The notes beneath the pieces were generated by a model that made no database searches, had not been told where the DNA came from, and saw only the letters and a list, made by a program, of their open reading frames with translations. Source: Syntrophus sp. (in: bacteria) (GTDB taxonomy: Bacteria; Desulfobacterota; Syntrophorhabdia; Syntrophorhabdales; Syntrophorhabdaceae). From it: DNA of 52,716 nucleotides. The translations under genes were made by a program, and so were the position numbers. The stretch covers positions 1 through 52,716 of the forward strand of contig PNOF01000012.1 in the NCBI GenBank assembly GCA_013824645.1, given 5' to 3'. Below are positions 44,030 through 52,716 of the stretch, piece by piece. Each line of letters starts with the position of its first letter. Position 1 is the first letter of the stretch.

Positions 44030-44911
44030 ATGACGAAAGACCATATAGACATAAAGGGCTTCCTTGTTGTTCTGATATTAACTATCCTCTGGGGCCTTAA
44101 TTATTCTGCAATCAAATTATCCAACACTGGTTTATCGCCGGTTTTTACTTCATTGCTTCGCTCGGTGATCGCATCATCATGTGGAATTATATATTGTATC
44201 ATTATCAAACAAAGACTATTTCACCGAGGCATACTGCTCTTTCATGGGGTAATGGTGGGTATTCTCTTTGGTTTGGAATTTGTCTGCATCTATTTCGGGC
44301 TTCTCTATACAGACACCGCAAGATCTGTAATATTTGTATATCTTTCACCTTTTATTGTAGCCGCCGGCGCACATGTATTTCTCAAGGAAAGGCTCAATGT
44401 AATAAAAACAGCCGGCTTAATCCTGGCCTTCCTGGGGATCTATTTTGTCTTTAGAGGTAAACCCAGCACATATGGCCGCCTTATGTTTTTTGGCGATCTT
44501 CTGCAAATCATGGCGGCCTTTTTATGGGGGGCCACAACGCTTTATATAAAAAAGTTTTTAGCTGATAAAGTCCATCCAATCAATACATTTCTCTACCAAC
44601 TCGTTTTTTCAATACCTATAATGCTTATCTGCGCATTGGTTCTGGAAGATACATGGGTAAAAGATATAAATGGGTCCATTATCGCTTCATTGTTTTACCA
44701 GTCAGTAATCATCGCCTTTTTATCATATTTTATCTGGTTTAAGCTCATTTATAAGTATCCCGTTGCAAAGCTTTCGGCATTTACTTTTCTCACACCTATC
44801 TTCGGGGTATTTTTCGGTGTTTTTTTCTATAAGGAAGAATTGACAACGGGCCTTGTTTTAGGGCTTATTCTTGTCTGCATAGGTGTTTTCTGCGCTAATT
44901 ATAAAAAATGA
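44030..44911 (+). CDS. EamA/DMT-family transporter
   Basis: A 293-residue membrane protein with about ten hydrophobic helices in two EamA repeats (LWGLNYSAIKLSN in the first; LWGATTLYIKKFL in the second). DMT transporters export amino acids or other small metabolites; the substrate is unknown. Its stop overlaps the next gene start by four bases (ATGA). No ribosome binding site is visible before ATG; AT-rich TTGACA and TATAAT words lie upstream but too close to one another to be a standard promoter. Confidence 0.9.
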   Translation: MTKDHIDIKGFLVVLILTILWGLNYSAIKLSNTGLSPVFTSLLRSVIASSCGIIYCIIIKQRLFHRGILLFHGVMVGILFGLEFVCIYFGLLYTDTARSVIFVYLSPFIVAAGAHVFLKERLNVIKTAGLILAFLGIYFVFRGKPSTYGRLMFFGDLLQIMAAFLWGATTLYIKKFLADKVHPINTFLYQLVFSIPIMLICALVLEDTWVKDINGSIIASLFYQSVIIAFLSYFIWFKLIYKYPVAKLSAFTFLTPIFGVFFGVFFYKEELTTGLVLGLILVCIGVFCANYKK

Positions 44912-45927
44912 AAAAACAGAGAATCATCACCATAATCGGCTTTGCCATAAGTCTCTTTCTACTCTATTTTTCACTGAAGGGTATTGAGTTCCATAAACTA
45001 TTCAACACCTTGAAAAATGCCGACATGCGCTTTGTCTTCCTGCCAATTGTCTTTATCTTTTTATGTGTTATTCTCTGCGCTTACAGATGGTCAAAAGTAG
45101 TCGGGAATAATGTGCGTTTTCGGGATACCTTTATTTCGGTCTTCATAGGGCTCTTTATCAATAATGTATTGCCTGCACGAATCGGAGAAATTGCCAGAGG
45201 ATACGCCCTCTCAAAGAGAAGAGGGATTTCTTTTACCTATTCGGTAACGACTGTTTTTGTGGACAGATTTTTCGATCTTGTGGGGCTTCTGATTATCACC
45301 TTCATCTTTCTCCCCAAGCATAGCCTTCCCGTTCCCCTTTCACGGGGCATCTATATGCTCCTCGGCCTCCTCATGGTCTGTACAACATTATTCATCATTC
45401 TGAGCAGAGAGGGTATCGCTGATAGGATCGCCAGTAGGCTCTCCAGAGTTCAAAAACCATTTATTGCCGGCTTTTCAAAACGTGTTCTTGAAATCCAGCA
45501 AAACCTAAGGCGCATCAGTTCCCCTTTTAATCTCATGTATTTCATTGCTATTGCCGTTGTTACGTGGCTTTCAATGAGCACTGCCTTGTATTTTTCGATG
45601 CTCACGCTTGGTGTCAAAATTGAGTTCATTAAGGTACCTTTTGTGTGTGCTCTTCTTAACATGGGACTTGTGATACCTTCATCACCGGGATATGTTGGGG
45701 TCTACCAGTTCCTTCTTGTATACCTTTTGTCAATTTTTGATGTACCACAACATGAAGCCTTTGCAGTTTCAATTCTATTCCACGCCTCATGGTATATTCC
45801 CTATAATATCCTCGGTGCAATCTTTCTCACCAAAGAACACCTTAAGATTCAGGACATCAAAAAGCTTGAGGAAGAAAAAGAGTTTACTGTCTCTGAAATC
45901 CGTGGCAATGATACCGGTAACGAATAA
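44908..45927 (+). CDS. LPG-synthase-like (UPF0104) membrane protein
   Basis: A 339-residue protein with seven or eight hydrophobic segments of the lysylphosphatidylglycerol-synthase transmembrane / YbhN family. The diagnostic stretch FINNVLPARIGEIARGYAL and PSSPGYVGVYQF are present. Related proteins flip or modify lipids, but most free-standing members have no assigned substrate. It is translationally coupled to the EamA gene. Ends with an acidic tail. Confidence 0.88.
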   Translation: MKKQRIITIIGFAISLFLLYFSLKGIEFHKLFNTLKNADMRFVFLPIVFIFLCVILCAYRWSKVVGNNVRFRDTFISVFIGLFINNVLPARIGEIARGYALSKRRGISFTYSVTTVFVDRFFDLVGLLIITFIFLPKHSLPVPLSRGIYMLLGLLMVCTTLFIILSREGIADRIASRLSRVQKPFIAGFSKRVLEIQQNLRRISSPFNLMYFIAIAVVTWLSMSTALYFSMLTLGVKIEFIKVPFVCALLNMGLVIPSSPGYVGVYQFLLVYLLSIFDVPQHEAFAVSILFHASWYIPYNILGAIFLTKEHLKIQDIKKLEEEKEFTVSEIRGNDTGNE

Positions 45928-45997
45928 TCAGGAAAAATGCTGCGTAGATTGCGCGACAAGTTTTTCAATTTACAATTGAATGATTTTTGTCTGATAA

Positions 45998-47020
45998 TTA
46001 TGGGTACTGGGGGATTTGTCGAAGACCTTTTGTTTCATCCAGACCGAGGATAATATTCATATTCTGCACCGCCTGCCCTGAGGCGCCTTTAACGAGATTG
46101 TCAATTGCCGATATAATAACAATCCTTCCATCATCGAGCACCTTTAACCCAATATCACAGTAATTTGAAAACCGTACAAACCTCGTATCAGGATAAAGAC
46201 CTTCATCGAGAACCCTCACAAAGGGCTCTCCAAAATATGTTGTTTTGTAAAGCGCCAGGACTTCTTTGGTTGATAACTGTTCCTTGAGCCTTCCGTAAAC
46301 TGTTGTCAGAATTCCTCTGTTCATTGGCAGCAGGTGAGGTACGAAAAAAATCTTTGCATCAGAATATTTACTCACCTCTTTTTGTATCTCGGGTTCATGA
46401 CGATGAACGCCAACATTATAGGCCTTAAAACCTTCCGACACCTCACAAAACAAGCTGCCTGTCTTCGCTTCCCTTCCGGCTCCGCTAACACCCGATTTGG
46501 AATCGATGAAAATATCGCCGGAAAGCATCTGTTCTTTAAGAAGCGGATAAAGCCCGAGGATTGCTGAAGTGGGATAACATCCGGGATTGCCGATGAGATG
46601 ACTATCTTTAATCTTATTTCTATACAGCTCGGGAAGTCCGAAGACTGCCTGAGGTAGAAGTTCTTTTGCCCTGTGAGGGATATATGTTTTTTCGTATAGC
46701 CCGACATCTTCGAACCGAAAATCAGCGCTTAAATCAACAATAACAGCTTTACCATTATAAAGTGCCTGGGCAGTTTCCATGGCGCTGCCATGGGGGAGAC
46801 AGAGGAAATAGACATCACATTTGCCAGCATGCTTTTCCGCTGTAGGTTCAAGCATGCCTTCAAAAACACCCCTAAAAGCAGGGAATATATCTGAAATCTT
46901 TTTTCCTTTGTAGGTATTGGATGTAATAAGGGAAATTTTAACATCAGGATGAGTAAGGAGCGAGGATACAAGGACAGTGCCCGTATAACCTGTCGCCCCA
47001 ATGATACCAACATCCCACAT
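45998..47020 (-). CDS. argC: N-acetyl-gamma-glutamyl-phosphate reductase
   Basis: A 340-residue enzyme of arginine synthesis. The NADP fold (GATGYTG at 8-14), VVDLSADFR-type segment (VIVDLSADFRF) and catalytic Cys148 in GNPGCYPTSA are clear. It reduces N-acetyl-glutamyl phosphate to the semialdehyde. ATG lies 6 bases after the rpsI stop, so it is cotranscribed with the two ribosomal genes, an arrangement common in Desulfobacterota. Convergent with the UPF0104 gene. Confidence 0.97.
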   Translation of the reverse strand: MWDVGIIGATGYTGTVLVSSLLTHPDVKISLITSNTYKGKKISDIFPAFRGVFEGMLEPTAEKHAGKCDVYFLCLPHGSAMETAQALYNGKAVIVDLSADFRFEDVGLYEKTYIPHRAKELLPQAVFGLPELYRNKIKDSHLIGNPGCYPTSAILGLYPLLKEQMLSGDIFIDSKSGVSGAGREAKTGSLFCEVSEGFKAYNVGVHRHEPEIQKEVSKYSDAKIFFVPHLLPMNRGILTTVYGRLKEQLSTKEVLALYKTTYFGEPFVRVLDEGLYPDTRFVRFSNYCDIGLKVLDDGRIVIISAIDNLVKGASGQAVQNMNIILGLDETKGLRQIPQYP

Positions 47021-47026
47021 TGCGGA

Positions 47027-47419
47027 TTATCTCTTTGAGAATTGGAAGCTTGCTCGTGCCCCTTTTTTCCCGTATTTCTTTCTCTCTTTTGCCCTTGGAT
47101 CTCTCGTAATAAGGCCCTGTTTTTTGAGGATTGCCCTGAGGTTTGCGTTGAATTCCAAAAGGGCCTTCGCAATACCATGGCCTAAAGCCCAGGCTTGGGC
47201 AGGTATACCACCACCGTAAATGCTGGCAACAACATCGAATTTACCGATGGTACCGGTAAGCACAAAGGGTTTATTAACCATTAACTTCAATTCTTCGACA
47301 GGAAAATAACTTTCTATCTTTCTACCGTTTATGATAAATTCCCCTGCTCCTTGTTTTATCCAGACCCTTGCCACTGCAGTCTTTCTCTTTCCTGTTGCGT
47401 AGTACCTTTTTTCAGGCAA
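47027..47419 (-). CDS. rpsI: 30S ribosomal protein S9
   Basis: A 130-residue S9 with the expected YYATGKRKTAVARVWI start and the C-terminal GARASFQFSKR (conserved SKR end that reaches the P-site tRNA). The initiation codon is TTG at 47419, eight bases inside the end of rplM, with a strong AAAGGAGG 8 bases upstream; no ATG is available in frame near it. Confidence 0.97.
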   Translation of the reverse strand: MPEKRYYATGKRKTAVARVWIKQGAGEFIINGRKIESYFPVEELKLMVNKPFVLTGTIGKFDVVASIYGGGIPAQAWALGHGIAKALLEFNANLRAILKKQGLITRDPRAKERKKYGKKGARASFQFSKR

Positions 47420-47858
47420 CTTGTGCCTCCTTTAGCGTCATTTCCTTCGGCATCTGTGCCTTGTGAGGGTGTTCATTGCCTTTGTAGACTTTCAGCTTTT
47501 TTATCATTTGTCTTCCAAGGCTATTTTTTGGAAGCATCCCTTTCACCGCAGTTAAAATAACCTCTTCCGGTTTCTTTTCCAGCATAGTCTTGGCGTTTGT
47601 AACCCTTAATCCTCCAGGGTAATTACTATGATGTCTATACATTTTCTGGAAAAGCTTGTTCCCTGTCAGTTTTATCTTCTCTGCATTGACGATAATAATG
47701 AAATCGCCCGTGTCTGTATGGGGTGTGTATACGGGTTTTGTTTTCCCCCTCAGTACGGCTGCTACCTGTGCTGCCAGTCTACCCAGCACAATCCCGTCTG
47801 CATTGATTACATACCAATCTTTTTTAATATCACTGTCGTTTGGAAAATAGGTTTTCAT
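47412..47858 (-). CDS. rplM: 50S ribosomal protein L13
   Basis: A 148-residue L13 (DWYVINADGIVLGRLAAQVA, TGDFIIIVNAEKI, then MLPKNSLGRQM). It binds 23S rRNA early in assembly. First gene of rplM-rpsI-argC. The last codons overlap the rpsI start by 8 bases. Confidence 0.97.
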   Translation of the reverse strand: MKTYFPNDSDIKKDWYVINADGIVLGRLAAQVAAVLRGKTKPVYTPHTDTGDFIIIVNAEKIKLTGNKLFQKMYRHHSNYPGGLRVTNAKTMLEKKPEEVILTAVKGMLPKNSLGRQMIKKLKVYKGNEHPHKAQMPKEMTLKEAQVA

Positions 47859-47963
47859 TCGTCTCTCACCCTTAAAAAATTTGTCTAAATTAATATATTT
47901 GGCGCTCTAAGTCAAGCAAAACTTTATAAACAGTACCTTTACCGCATAAAGCTGCGCATAATT

Positions 47964-49763
47964 TTAATTTGCAAATTCATCTTCTCTTTCTTCCGTTTCA
48001 TTATCCTCTTCTGCGTCTGTGTACCTATCATCTTCTTTGCCGATCTTGACAAGAATAAAACTATTCTCTCTATCTCTGCTGCCTTCCGGCTCCTGCTCAA
48101 GGAGAGAGAGAACCTCCCTTTGTGTATAGGCACTTTGAATCAAAGGCATAAATATTGCTTCGGTAATCAGAAAAACTTCCTGCTGATTCCCGCTGAACAT
48201 ACCGGCTTTATTGAGATCCCTTAGGTTATAAATCGGTTTATCCCTCTTTAAATAATAAATAAACGATGAATTCGTCACGTTATAGAGCACAATTGCATCA
48301 TTATCAACATTCTTCAATATCTCATTTGTTTTGAGGCAGAATGGTTTTAAGGTCCGTTTCTGCTCCGCCATAGCCATAAAGATTGTAAAACCCCAGAATT
48401 CGAGGAAAATGAAGAGCAAAACAAGAATTGCTAACCCTCTCTTGAGTCGTTTTTTGTATATGAACCACATTGAGATGATTGCGCCCACAACGACAAGAGG
48501 ACCCAGTATTATTTCCGAAATGTGTTTAAAATCTCCCAGTTTGAGAGAGTCATACAGCGCGCCTTTCCCCATAAAAACACAGATCATGGCCGCCCCTGCC
48601 AAAAAAGGGATTATGGCCGTAAGGATAGCGGCAAGCTTCATAACAAAACCATCGATATCCCCTTCGCTTTCCAGCCAGTCTGACAGTGCTTTGCCGGCAA
48701 TGAGCATAAACGCCGGCACTATTGGAAGAATATAATAACTTCTCCTTGACCCCGAAACAGTGAAGAAAAGAAAGATCGTGCCGGTGACTACGATGAGCCA
48801 GCGCTTTTCCCAGTTCTTTTCGCTTTTCACTATTCCCCATAAAGAAGCAAGGACAATAAAGGTCCAGGGAGCCGAAAAAACGAGGCTATGTATAAAATAG
48901 GCATAAGGAGGCTCAACATGATCGAAAGGCTTTACAAAACGGATTACATTTTCTTTCCACATAAGAGATACAGAATCCCAGGAACCGGTAAAAAGCACTG
49001 GCAGTAGGAGAAGAATAACAAAAAGAATGATTCCTGAAAATGCTCCGGCTAATCCCTGCCATGACAAAATCCATTTATATTCATGAAAGATCTGTTCTCT
49101 TGTAAAATGCCACGAAAAACCTTGCTCCCGAAAGGAAAAAAGTATCCTTACCGTGCTATACACAATGACTACTGCAAAGGCTACCACTAATGCTACTGGG
49201 CCCTTGCAGAAAGAAGCTATGGCGCCGATACAATAGAAAGTCAGGAGATGCAAGAGGCATCCATCCCGGGCGCCACGGAGGAATACCCACAGCATGGACC
49301 AGATAGCCAAAAGATTGAGAATTTCAGCAGATGCCGTACGGGACCATAGAACAAACATGGCAGATGTAAGAAACAGAGTGGCCGACAGTGCGCCGGCCTT
49401 TTCTCCAAAGAGGTCCCTCCCCATCACAAAAACAAGCACAACCGACACGATCCCCGCCATAGCGGCAGGCATCCTTGCTGCAGCTTCGGTTATACCGAAG
49501 AGAAGATAAAAAGGTATGATAGCCCAGTAACTTAAAAGTGGTTTATCAAAATATACCTGACCATTAATTGTTGGCAGAAAAAGGTTCCCCGATTGGAGCA
49601 TCTCCCGGGCAATAACGGCCCAGCGTCCCTCTGAGCCCCACAAAGAGCGTATCGACAGACCTGAATAAAAGAGGAAACCACTTACGAGAACCAGAAGGGC
49701 ACATATCGTCCAATCACGGGAAGACCATTTTTGAAAAACATTATTTTTGGAAATAGAAGCCAT
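47964..49763 (-). CDS. ArnT/PMT-like family 39 glycosyltransferase
   Basis: A 599-residue polytopic protein. The first periplasmic loop contains LWGSEGRWAVIAREML and YFDKPLLSYWAI, the acidic catalytic region and family-typical segment of the ArnT/dolichyl-phosphate-mannose mannosyltransferase group. About 11-12 hydrophobic segments follow, then a soluble C-terminal domain and an unusually acidic tail (DAEEDNETEEREDEF). Such enzymes transfer a sugar from a polyprenyl phosphate donor to lipid A or another surface acceptor. The acceptor is not known. Confidence 0.85.
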   Translation of the reverse strand: MASISKNNVFQKWSSRDWTICALLVLVSGFLFYSGLSIRSLWGSEGRWAVIAREMLQSGNLFLPTINGQVYFDKPLLSYWAIIPFYLLFGITEAAARMPAAMAGIVSVVLVFVMGRDLFGEKAGALSATLFLTSAMFVLWSRTASAEILNLLAIWSMLWVFLRGARDGCLLHLLTFYCIGAIASFCKGPVALVVAFAVVIVYSTVRILFSFREQGFSWHFTREQIFHEYKWILSWQGLAGAFSGIILFVILLLLPVLFTGSWDSVSLMWKENVIRFVKPFDHVEPPYAYFIHSLVFSAPWTFIVLASLWGIVKSEKNWEKRWLIVVTGTIFLFFTVSGSRRSYYILPIVPAFMLIAGKALSDWLESEGDIDGFVMKLAAILTAIIPFLAGAAMICVFMGKGALYDSLKLGDFKHISEIILGPLVVVGAIISMWFIYKKRLKRGLAILVLLFIFLEFWGFTIFMAMAEQKRTLKPFCLKTNEILKNVDNDAIVLYNVTNSSFIYYLKRDKPIYNLRDLNKAGMFSGNQQEVFLITEAIFMPLIQSAYTQREVLSLLEQEPEGSRDRENSFILVKIGKEDDRYTDAEEDNETEEREDEFAN

Positions 49764-49853
49764 GAATACGCCTAATATAAACCAGGTGATAGATAATAGG
49801 CAACGGATAATAGTTACTAATTTACATGAAATCGTTGTATCAATTTTGTATTA

Positions 49854-50564
49854 TTACTCTATTTCAGCTTGGATGGGTAACAATTCGCTTTTGCGCTGGA
49901 TAAAAAAACTTGTGACAAAAAGCACTATTACCAACACCAAAAGAATGATTTCCCGGTAATGGTCCCTGATAAAAAGCATGTTATTCAGCTCCGTCAGGAA
50001 TTCCCCCTTGATGTTATGTATTAACACAATAAATAATCCTGTTGCCCAGAATCGCATAAATCTCGATATCTCATTCCGGGTTATTCTTTGTTTGGAAAAG
50101 CCCTTGATAACTTCTTTCATATTCCGTATTGAATAGGCATCAGGAAACAGCTGCGGCACATCAAGGCTGTATTTCAGAAAATCCTTTTCATAGAGTCCCG
50201 CAAGTACGCTTTCTTCCTGCCGTATAGTGGGCCCGTAAGACCAGTAGAAAAGAAAGGGGTAGGCAAGAAAAAGGTAGATATTGCCGCTCAATAGGCAAAA
50301 ACTGGAGTCAATAAAATAATTTGCCATATAATATGGGTGCCTTACAACGTTGTATATTCCCTCTTTACATAAGACAATATTTCGAATGAGCACGCCTTTT
50401 GTGACGTAATGAAAAAAACATCCGAAGGTTAAAAGGAAGAATGATACTATAAGACGTACATTATCGAGATTATAAATAACCGAAGAAAAAATGCAGATGA
50501 CAATAAGAATATCACGCAGATTACTCCTGTTAATAATAGGATATTTCTTCTTGTGATTCTCCAC
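49854..50564 (-). CDS. Isoprenylcysteine-methyltransferase-like membrane protein
   Basis: A 236-residue integral membrane protein. GIYNVVRHPYYMANYF and RQEESVLAGLYEKDFLKY are the signature SAM-binding portions of the ICMT/phospholipid methyltransferase-like family. Further hydrophobic helices follow at the C-terminus. Bacterial homologues are mostly uncharacterised. The most upstream start available is GTG at 50564 with no clear ribosome binding site, so the start is uncertain. Confidence 0.75.
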   Translation of the reverse strand: MENHKKKYPIINRSNLRDILIVICIFSSVIYNLDNVRLIVSFFLLTFGCFFHYVTKGVLIRNIVLCKEGIYNVVRHPYYMANYFIDSSFCLLSGNIYLFLAYPFLFYWSYGPTIRQEESVLAGLYEKDFLKYSLDVPQLFPDAYSIRNMKEVIKGFSKQRITRNEISRFMRFWATGLFIVLIHNIKGEFLTELNNMLFIRDHYREIILLVLVIVLFVTSFFIQRKSELLPIQAEIE

Positions 50565-50725
50565 AATGCTTACATGCGCATGTTCCTGTTGTTTCAGATA
50601 TTCCTCTCGCTCGGGTAATCCACTGAGTTGCTTTTTCAGTTTCTCAATGGTATTTTATTTTGTAACATAACACCCTGTACAAAGAATTACAAGCAATTCT
50701 AACACAACAACAAGGTAGGTGCATT

Positions 50726-52348
50726 ATGGATAAATATCATATACTTGTCACAGACAATATTTCAGAGGAAGGCCTCAACGTACTCCTCCGGGACAAAACT
50801 GTGGAAGTAGATACAAAAGCCGGGATCAAAAACGAAGAATTGATAAAAATTATAGGTCAATACGACGCAATAATTACAAGGAGCGGAACACCGATATCAG
50901 CGAGTCTCATTGAAAATCCTGGAAAATTGAAAATTATCGGTCGTGCCGGTGTCGGTGTTGATAACATCAACATTGAAGCTGCAAGCAAAAAAGGGATTAT
51001 AGTCCTTAATGCACCGACGGGCAACACTCTTGCCGCAACAGAACTCACCATGGGAATCATGCTCGCTGCGGCCAGAAAAATTCCTCTCGCAAATGATTCT
51101 CTCAAAAAAGGTAAATGGGATAGAAAAAAATTCCTGGGCATTGAACTTTATAATAAAACGCTTGGCATCATAGGTCTTGGAAGAATAGGAAGCAACGTAG
51201 CAATAAGGGCAAAAAGCTTCGGCATGAAAATAATCGCCTACGATCCGTATATTAAAAAGAGTAAAGCTGATTCCCTCGGCGTCAACCTTTATGATAAACT
51301 GGAAGATCTCCTCAGGGAAGTTGATATCATAACATTTCACACCCCCCTTACAGGGAAAACAAGGAATATGATTACCGCAAAAGAGATGGCACTCATGAAG
51401 GATAATGTAATCTTCGTTAATTGTGCACGGGGGGGTATTGTCAATGAAAATGACCTCTATGAATCATTAAAATCGGGGAAGACTTTTGCGGCCGGCGTAG
51501 ATGTATTTGAAGAGGAACCTCCCGAAAGCAACAAGCTCCTAGAACTAGAAAACGTCTTTGCCACGCCCCATATCGGGGCAAATACCATGGAAGGTCAGGA
51601 AGCGGTTGCTATTATTATTGCGGAACAGGTGCTGAATGCCCTCCACGACAGGCCATACCTGAATGCCGTCAATATCCCCTTTCTGAAATCACAGCTTCCT
51701 GACCTTTTGCGACTCTATTTCAATCTTACGGAGAAAATGGGCAAACTGGCAGCTCAAATTACAAAAGGAAGGCCCGAAAAAATAACCATTGTTATGGTTG
51801 GAAAGAATTTTGAAGAAGACTTATGCGAACGAAAATTTGATGTGCCCTTCAGTTACCAACCCTTCACCATCGGTGGCTTAAAGGGGTTTTTGGAAGTCAG
51901 CCTAACAGAATCAGTAACACATATTAATGCACCATACATAGCGAAAGACCGTAATATTACCGTAGAAGAATCAAAAACAGACCAGTTCGATAAGTTCAAC
52001 GATCTTATTCTTTTTATTCTAAAAACCGATCAAGAAGAGACTCGCATCGCAGGCACCGTATTTCCCGATAAACTGGGACGGGTTGTATTACTTGACCGGT
52101 TCCATCTCGATGTTGTGCCTGAAGGCAATTTTCTCCAATTCCGGATTTTTGACCGACCCGGTATTATCGGAAAAGTAGCTACAATTCTTGGCAACCATAG
52201 TATCAATATCTCTGGCTTCAGCCTCTCCAGACAACAAACCGGAGAAGAGGTTGCCTTTGTTTCCGTTGATAACACTATCGGTGAAATAGTGCTAGATGAA
52301 ATACTCGAAATAGACGGGATGATTGAAGCGAAAAAAATACAGCTTTAA
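50726..52348 (+). CDS. serA: D-3-phosphoglycerate dehydrogenase
   Basis: A 540-residue long-form SerA. NAD motif GLGRIG at 150-155, catalytic-loop segments CARGGIVNENDL and TPHIGANT (Arg, Glu and His of 2-hydroxyacid dehydrogenases), an intervening ASB domain, and a C-terminal ACT domain (FRIFDRPGIIGKVATILG) for serine feedback. It makes 3-phosphohydroxypyruvate, the first step to serine. AAGGTAGG precedes ATG. Convergent with the next gene, with one base between stop codons. Confidence 0.97.
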   Translation: MDKYHILVTDNISEEGLNVLLRDKTVEVDTKAGIKNEELIKIIGQYDAIITRSGTPISASLIENPGKLKIIGRAGVGVDNINIEAASKKGIIVLNAPTGNTLAATELTMGIMLAAARKIPLANDSLKKGKWDRKKFLGIELYNKTLGIIGLGRIGSNVAIRAKSFGMKIIAYDPYIKKSKADSLGVNLYDKLEDLLREVDIITFHTPLTGKTRNMITAKEMALMKDNVIFVNCARGGIVNENDLYESLKSGKTFAAGVDVFEEEPPESNKLLELENVFATPHIGANTMEGQEAVAIIIAEQVLNALHDRPYLNAVNIPFLKSQLPDLLRLYFNLTEKMGKLAAQITKGRPEKITIVMVGKNFEEDLCERKFDVPFSYQPFTIGGLKGFLEVSLTESVTHINAPYIAKDRNITVEESKTDQFDKFNDLILFILKTDQEETRIAGTVFPDKLGRVVLLDRFHLDVVPEGNFLQFRIFDRPGIIGKVATILGNHSINISGFSLSRQQTGEEVAFVSVDNTIGEIVLDEILEIDGMIEAKKIQL

Positions 52349-52349
52349 A

Positions 52350-52716
52350 TTAAGGTTCCAGGTTCTGGGATAGGGGGTCTGTTGACCCCTGCCCTTTCCC
52401 ATGGAGGACTTCCCGTATCTTCCTTCCCAGTGACACAAGGGTAAAAGGCTTGAGAATGACATTAAATCCTTCCTCAAGGATAAAATTTGCCTGTATTCCA
52501 TCCAAACTATGACCGGTCATGAAAAGGACCGGCGTTGCTGCCTTAATTTTTTGCATTTCCCGATAAGCTTCGCGACCGTTCATTCCCGGCATAGACACAT
52601 CGAGTATAACAATATCAATTTCGTCTGACTTTTCCCTGAACACTTCGACAGCTTCTACACCGTCTGACACAGGGAATACCTTATAACCGAGGGTTCTGAG
52701 GATCATTGCCGCAATA
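52350..52716 (-). CDS. Receiver domain protein, 5' end outside window
   Basis: A CheY-like receiver domain (IVILDVSMPGMNG with the phosphoacceptor Asp; ILKPF with the conserved Lys). The frame stays open past the first visible ATG (52706) to the window edge, with residues upstream (IAA) that fit the usual receiver consensus. It is therefore most likely the C-terminal receiver of a hybrid histidine kinase, though a free-standing regulator is possible. Confidence 0.8.
   Translation of the reverse strand, partial: IAAMILRTLGYKVFPVSDGVEAVEVFREKSDEIDIVILDVSMPGMNGREAYREMQKIKAATPVLFMTGHSLDGIQANFILEEGFNVILKPFTLVSLGRKIREVLHGKGQGSTDPLSQNLEP

Noticed and set aside
45960-45985. AT-rich hairpin between the UPF0104 gene and argC as a bidirectional terminator
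   Set aside because: The stem (TTCAATT with AATTGAA) has almost no GC, so it would be too weak to call.
1-52716. CRISPR arrays, rRNA genes, complete insertion sequences or a replication origin
   Set aside because: No regularly spaced repeat series, rRNA-like segment, transposase gene or DnaA-box cluster was seen on reading both strands.

Overview
The window reads as chromosome of an anaerobic bacterium of the Desulfobacterota (former Deltaproteobacteria) type, most like a syntrophic degrader of aromatic or fatty acids such as Syntrophorhabdus or Syntrophus. This assignment is inference. It rests on the many heterodisulfide-reductase (Hdr) genes, the Etf genes, several acyl-CoA ligases and dehydrogenases each beside a TRAP transporter, sigma-54 enhancer-binding regulators, and the rplM-rpsI-argC order. 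No rRNA or marker gene fixes the genus.

Layout. (1) 1-7977 is an accessory island: a truncated BRO-domain gene; a three-gene minus-strand cassette (172 aa, 371 aa with TPR-like start, and a 1370 aa protein with an N-terminal phosphoribosyltransferase and a C-terminal nucleoside phosphorylase); an orphan MNT-type nucleotidyltransferase; and several short inverted-repeat elements. The cassette lies between inverted copies of a 16-bp sequence. (2) 7978-19804 is a tight ten-gene minus-strand operon: hdrD-like, etfB, etfA, an HdrA interrupted by an NfnB/GltD-type pyridine-nucleotide oxidoreductase, a second hdrA, mvhD, an FrhB/FdhB-like subunit, hdrC, hdrB and a third HdrA-like gene. It encodes a plausible electron-bifurcating or confurcating system joining acyl-CoA oxidation (through Etf) to NAD(P)H, ferredoxin and a disulfide or other low-potential partner. 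(3) 20331-30638 is catabolic module 1: acyl-CoA ligase, two tandem TRAP binding proteins, TRAP small and large subunits and acyl-CoA dehydrogenase on the plus strand, then a convergent sigma-54 response regulator and PAS histidine kinase. (4) 31196-42488 is catabolic module 2, minus strand, with the same gene families reordered: kinase, regulator, ligase, dehydrogenase, TRAP P-Q-M and a second ligase, plus a relic of another ligase. (5) 42698-52716 is housekeeping: tRNA-Ser, fabH, two membrane-protein genes, argC-rpsI-rplM, a glycosyltransferase, an ICMT-like methyltransferase, serA and the end of a receiver-domain gene.

How it works together. Four sigma-54 (-24/-12) promoters can be read by eye: two divergent ones between the Hdr/Etf operon and module 1, and two within module 2. 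One matches the consensus exactly. With two enhancer-binding regulators encoded alongside, this suggests substrate-sensing control of uptake, CoA activation, acyl-CoA oxidation and, unusually, of the electron-disposal operon. The binding proteins would capture carboxylic (perhaps aromatic) acids, the ligases activate them, the dehydrogenases pass electrons to EtfAB, and the Hdr assembly disposes of them. The actual substrates cannot be read from the sequence.
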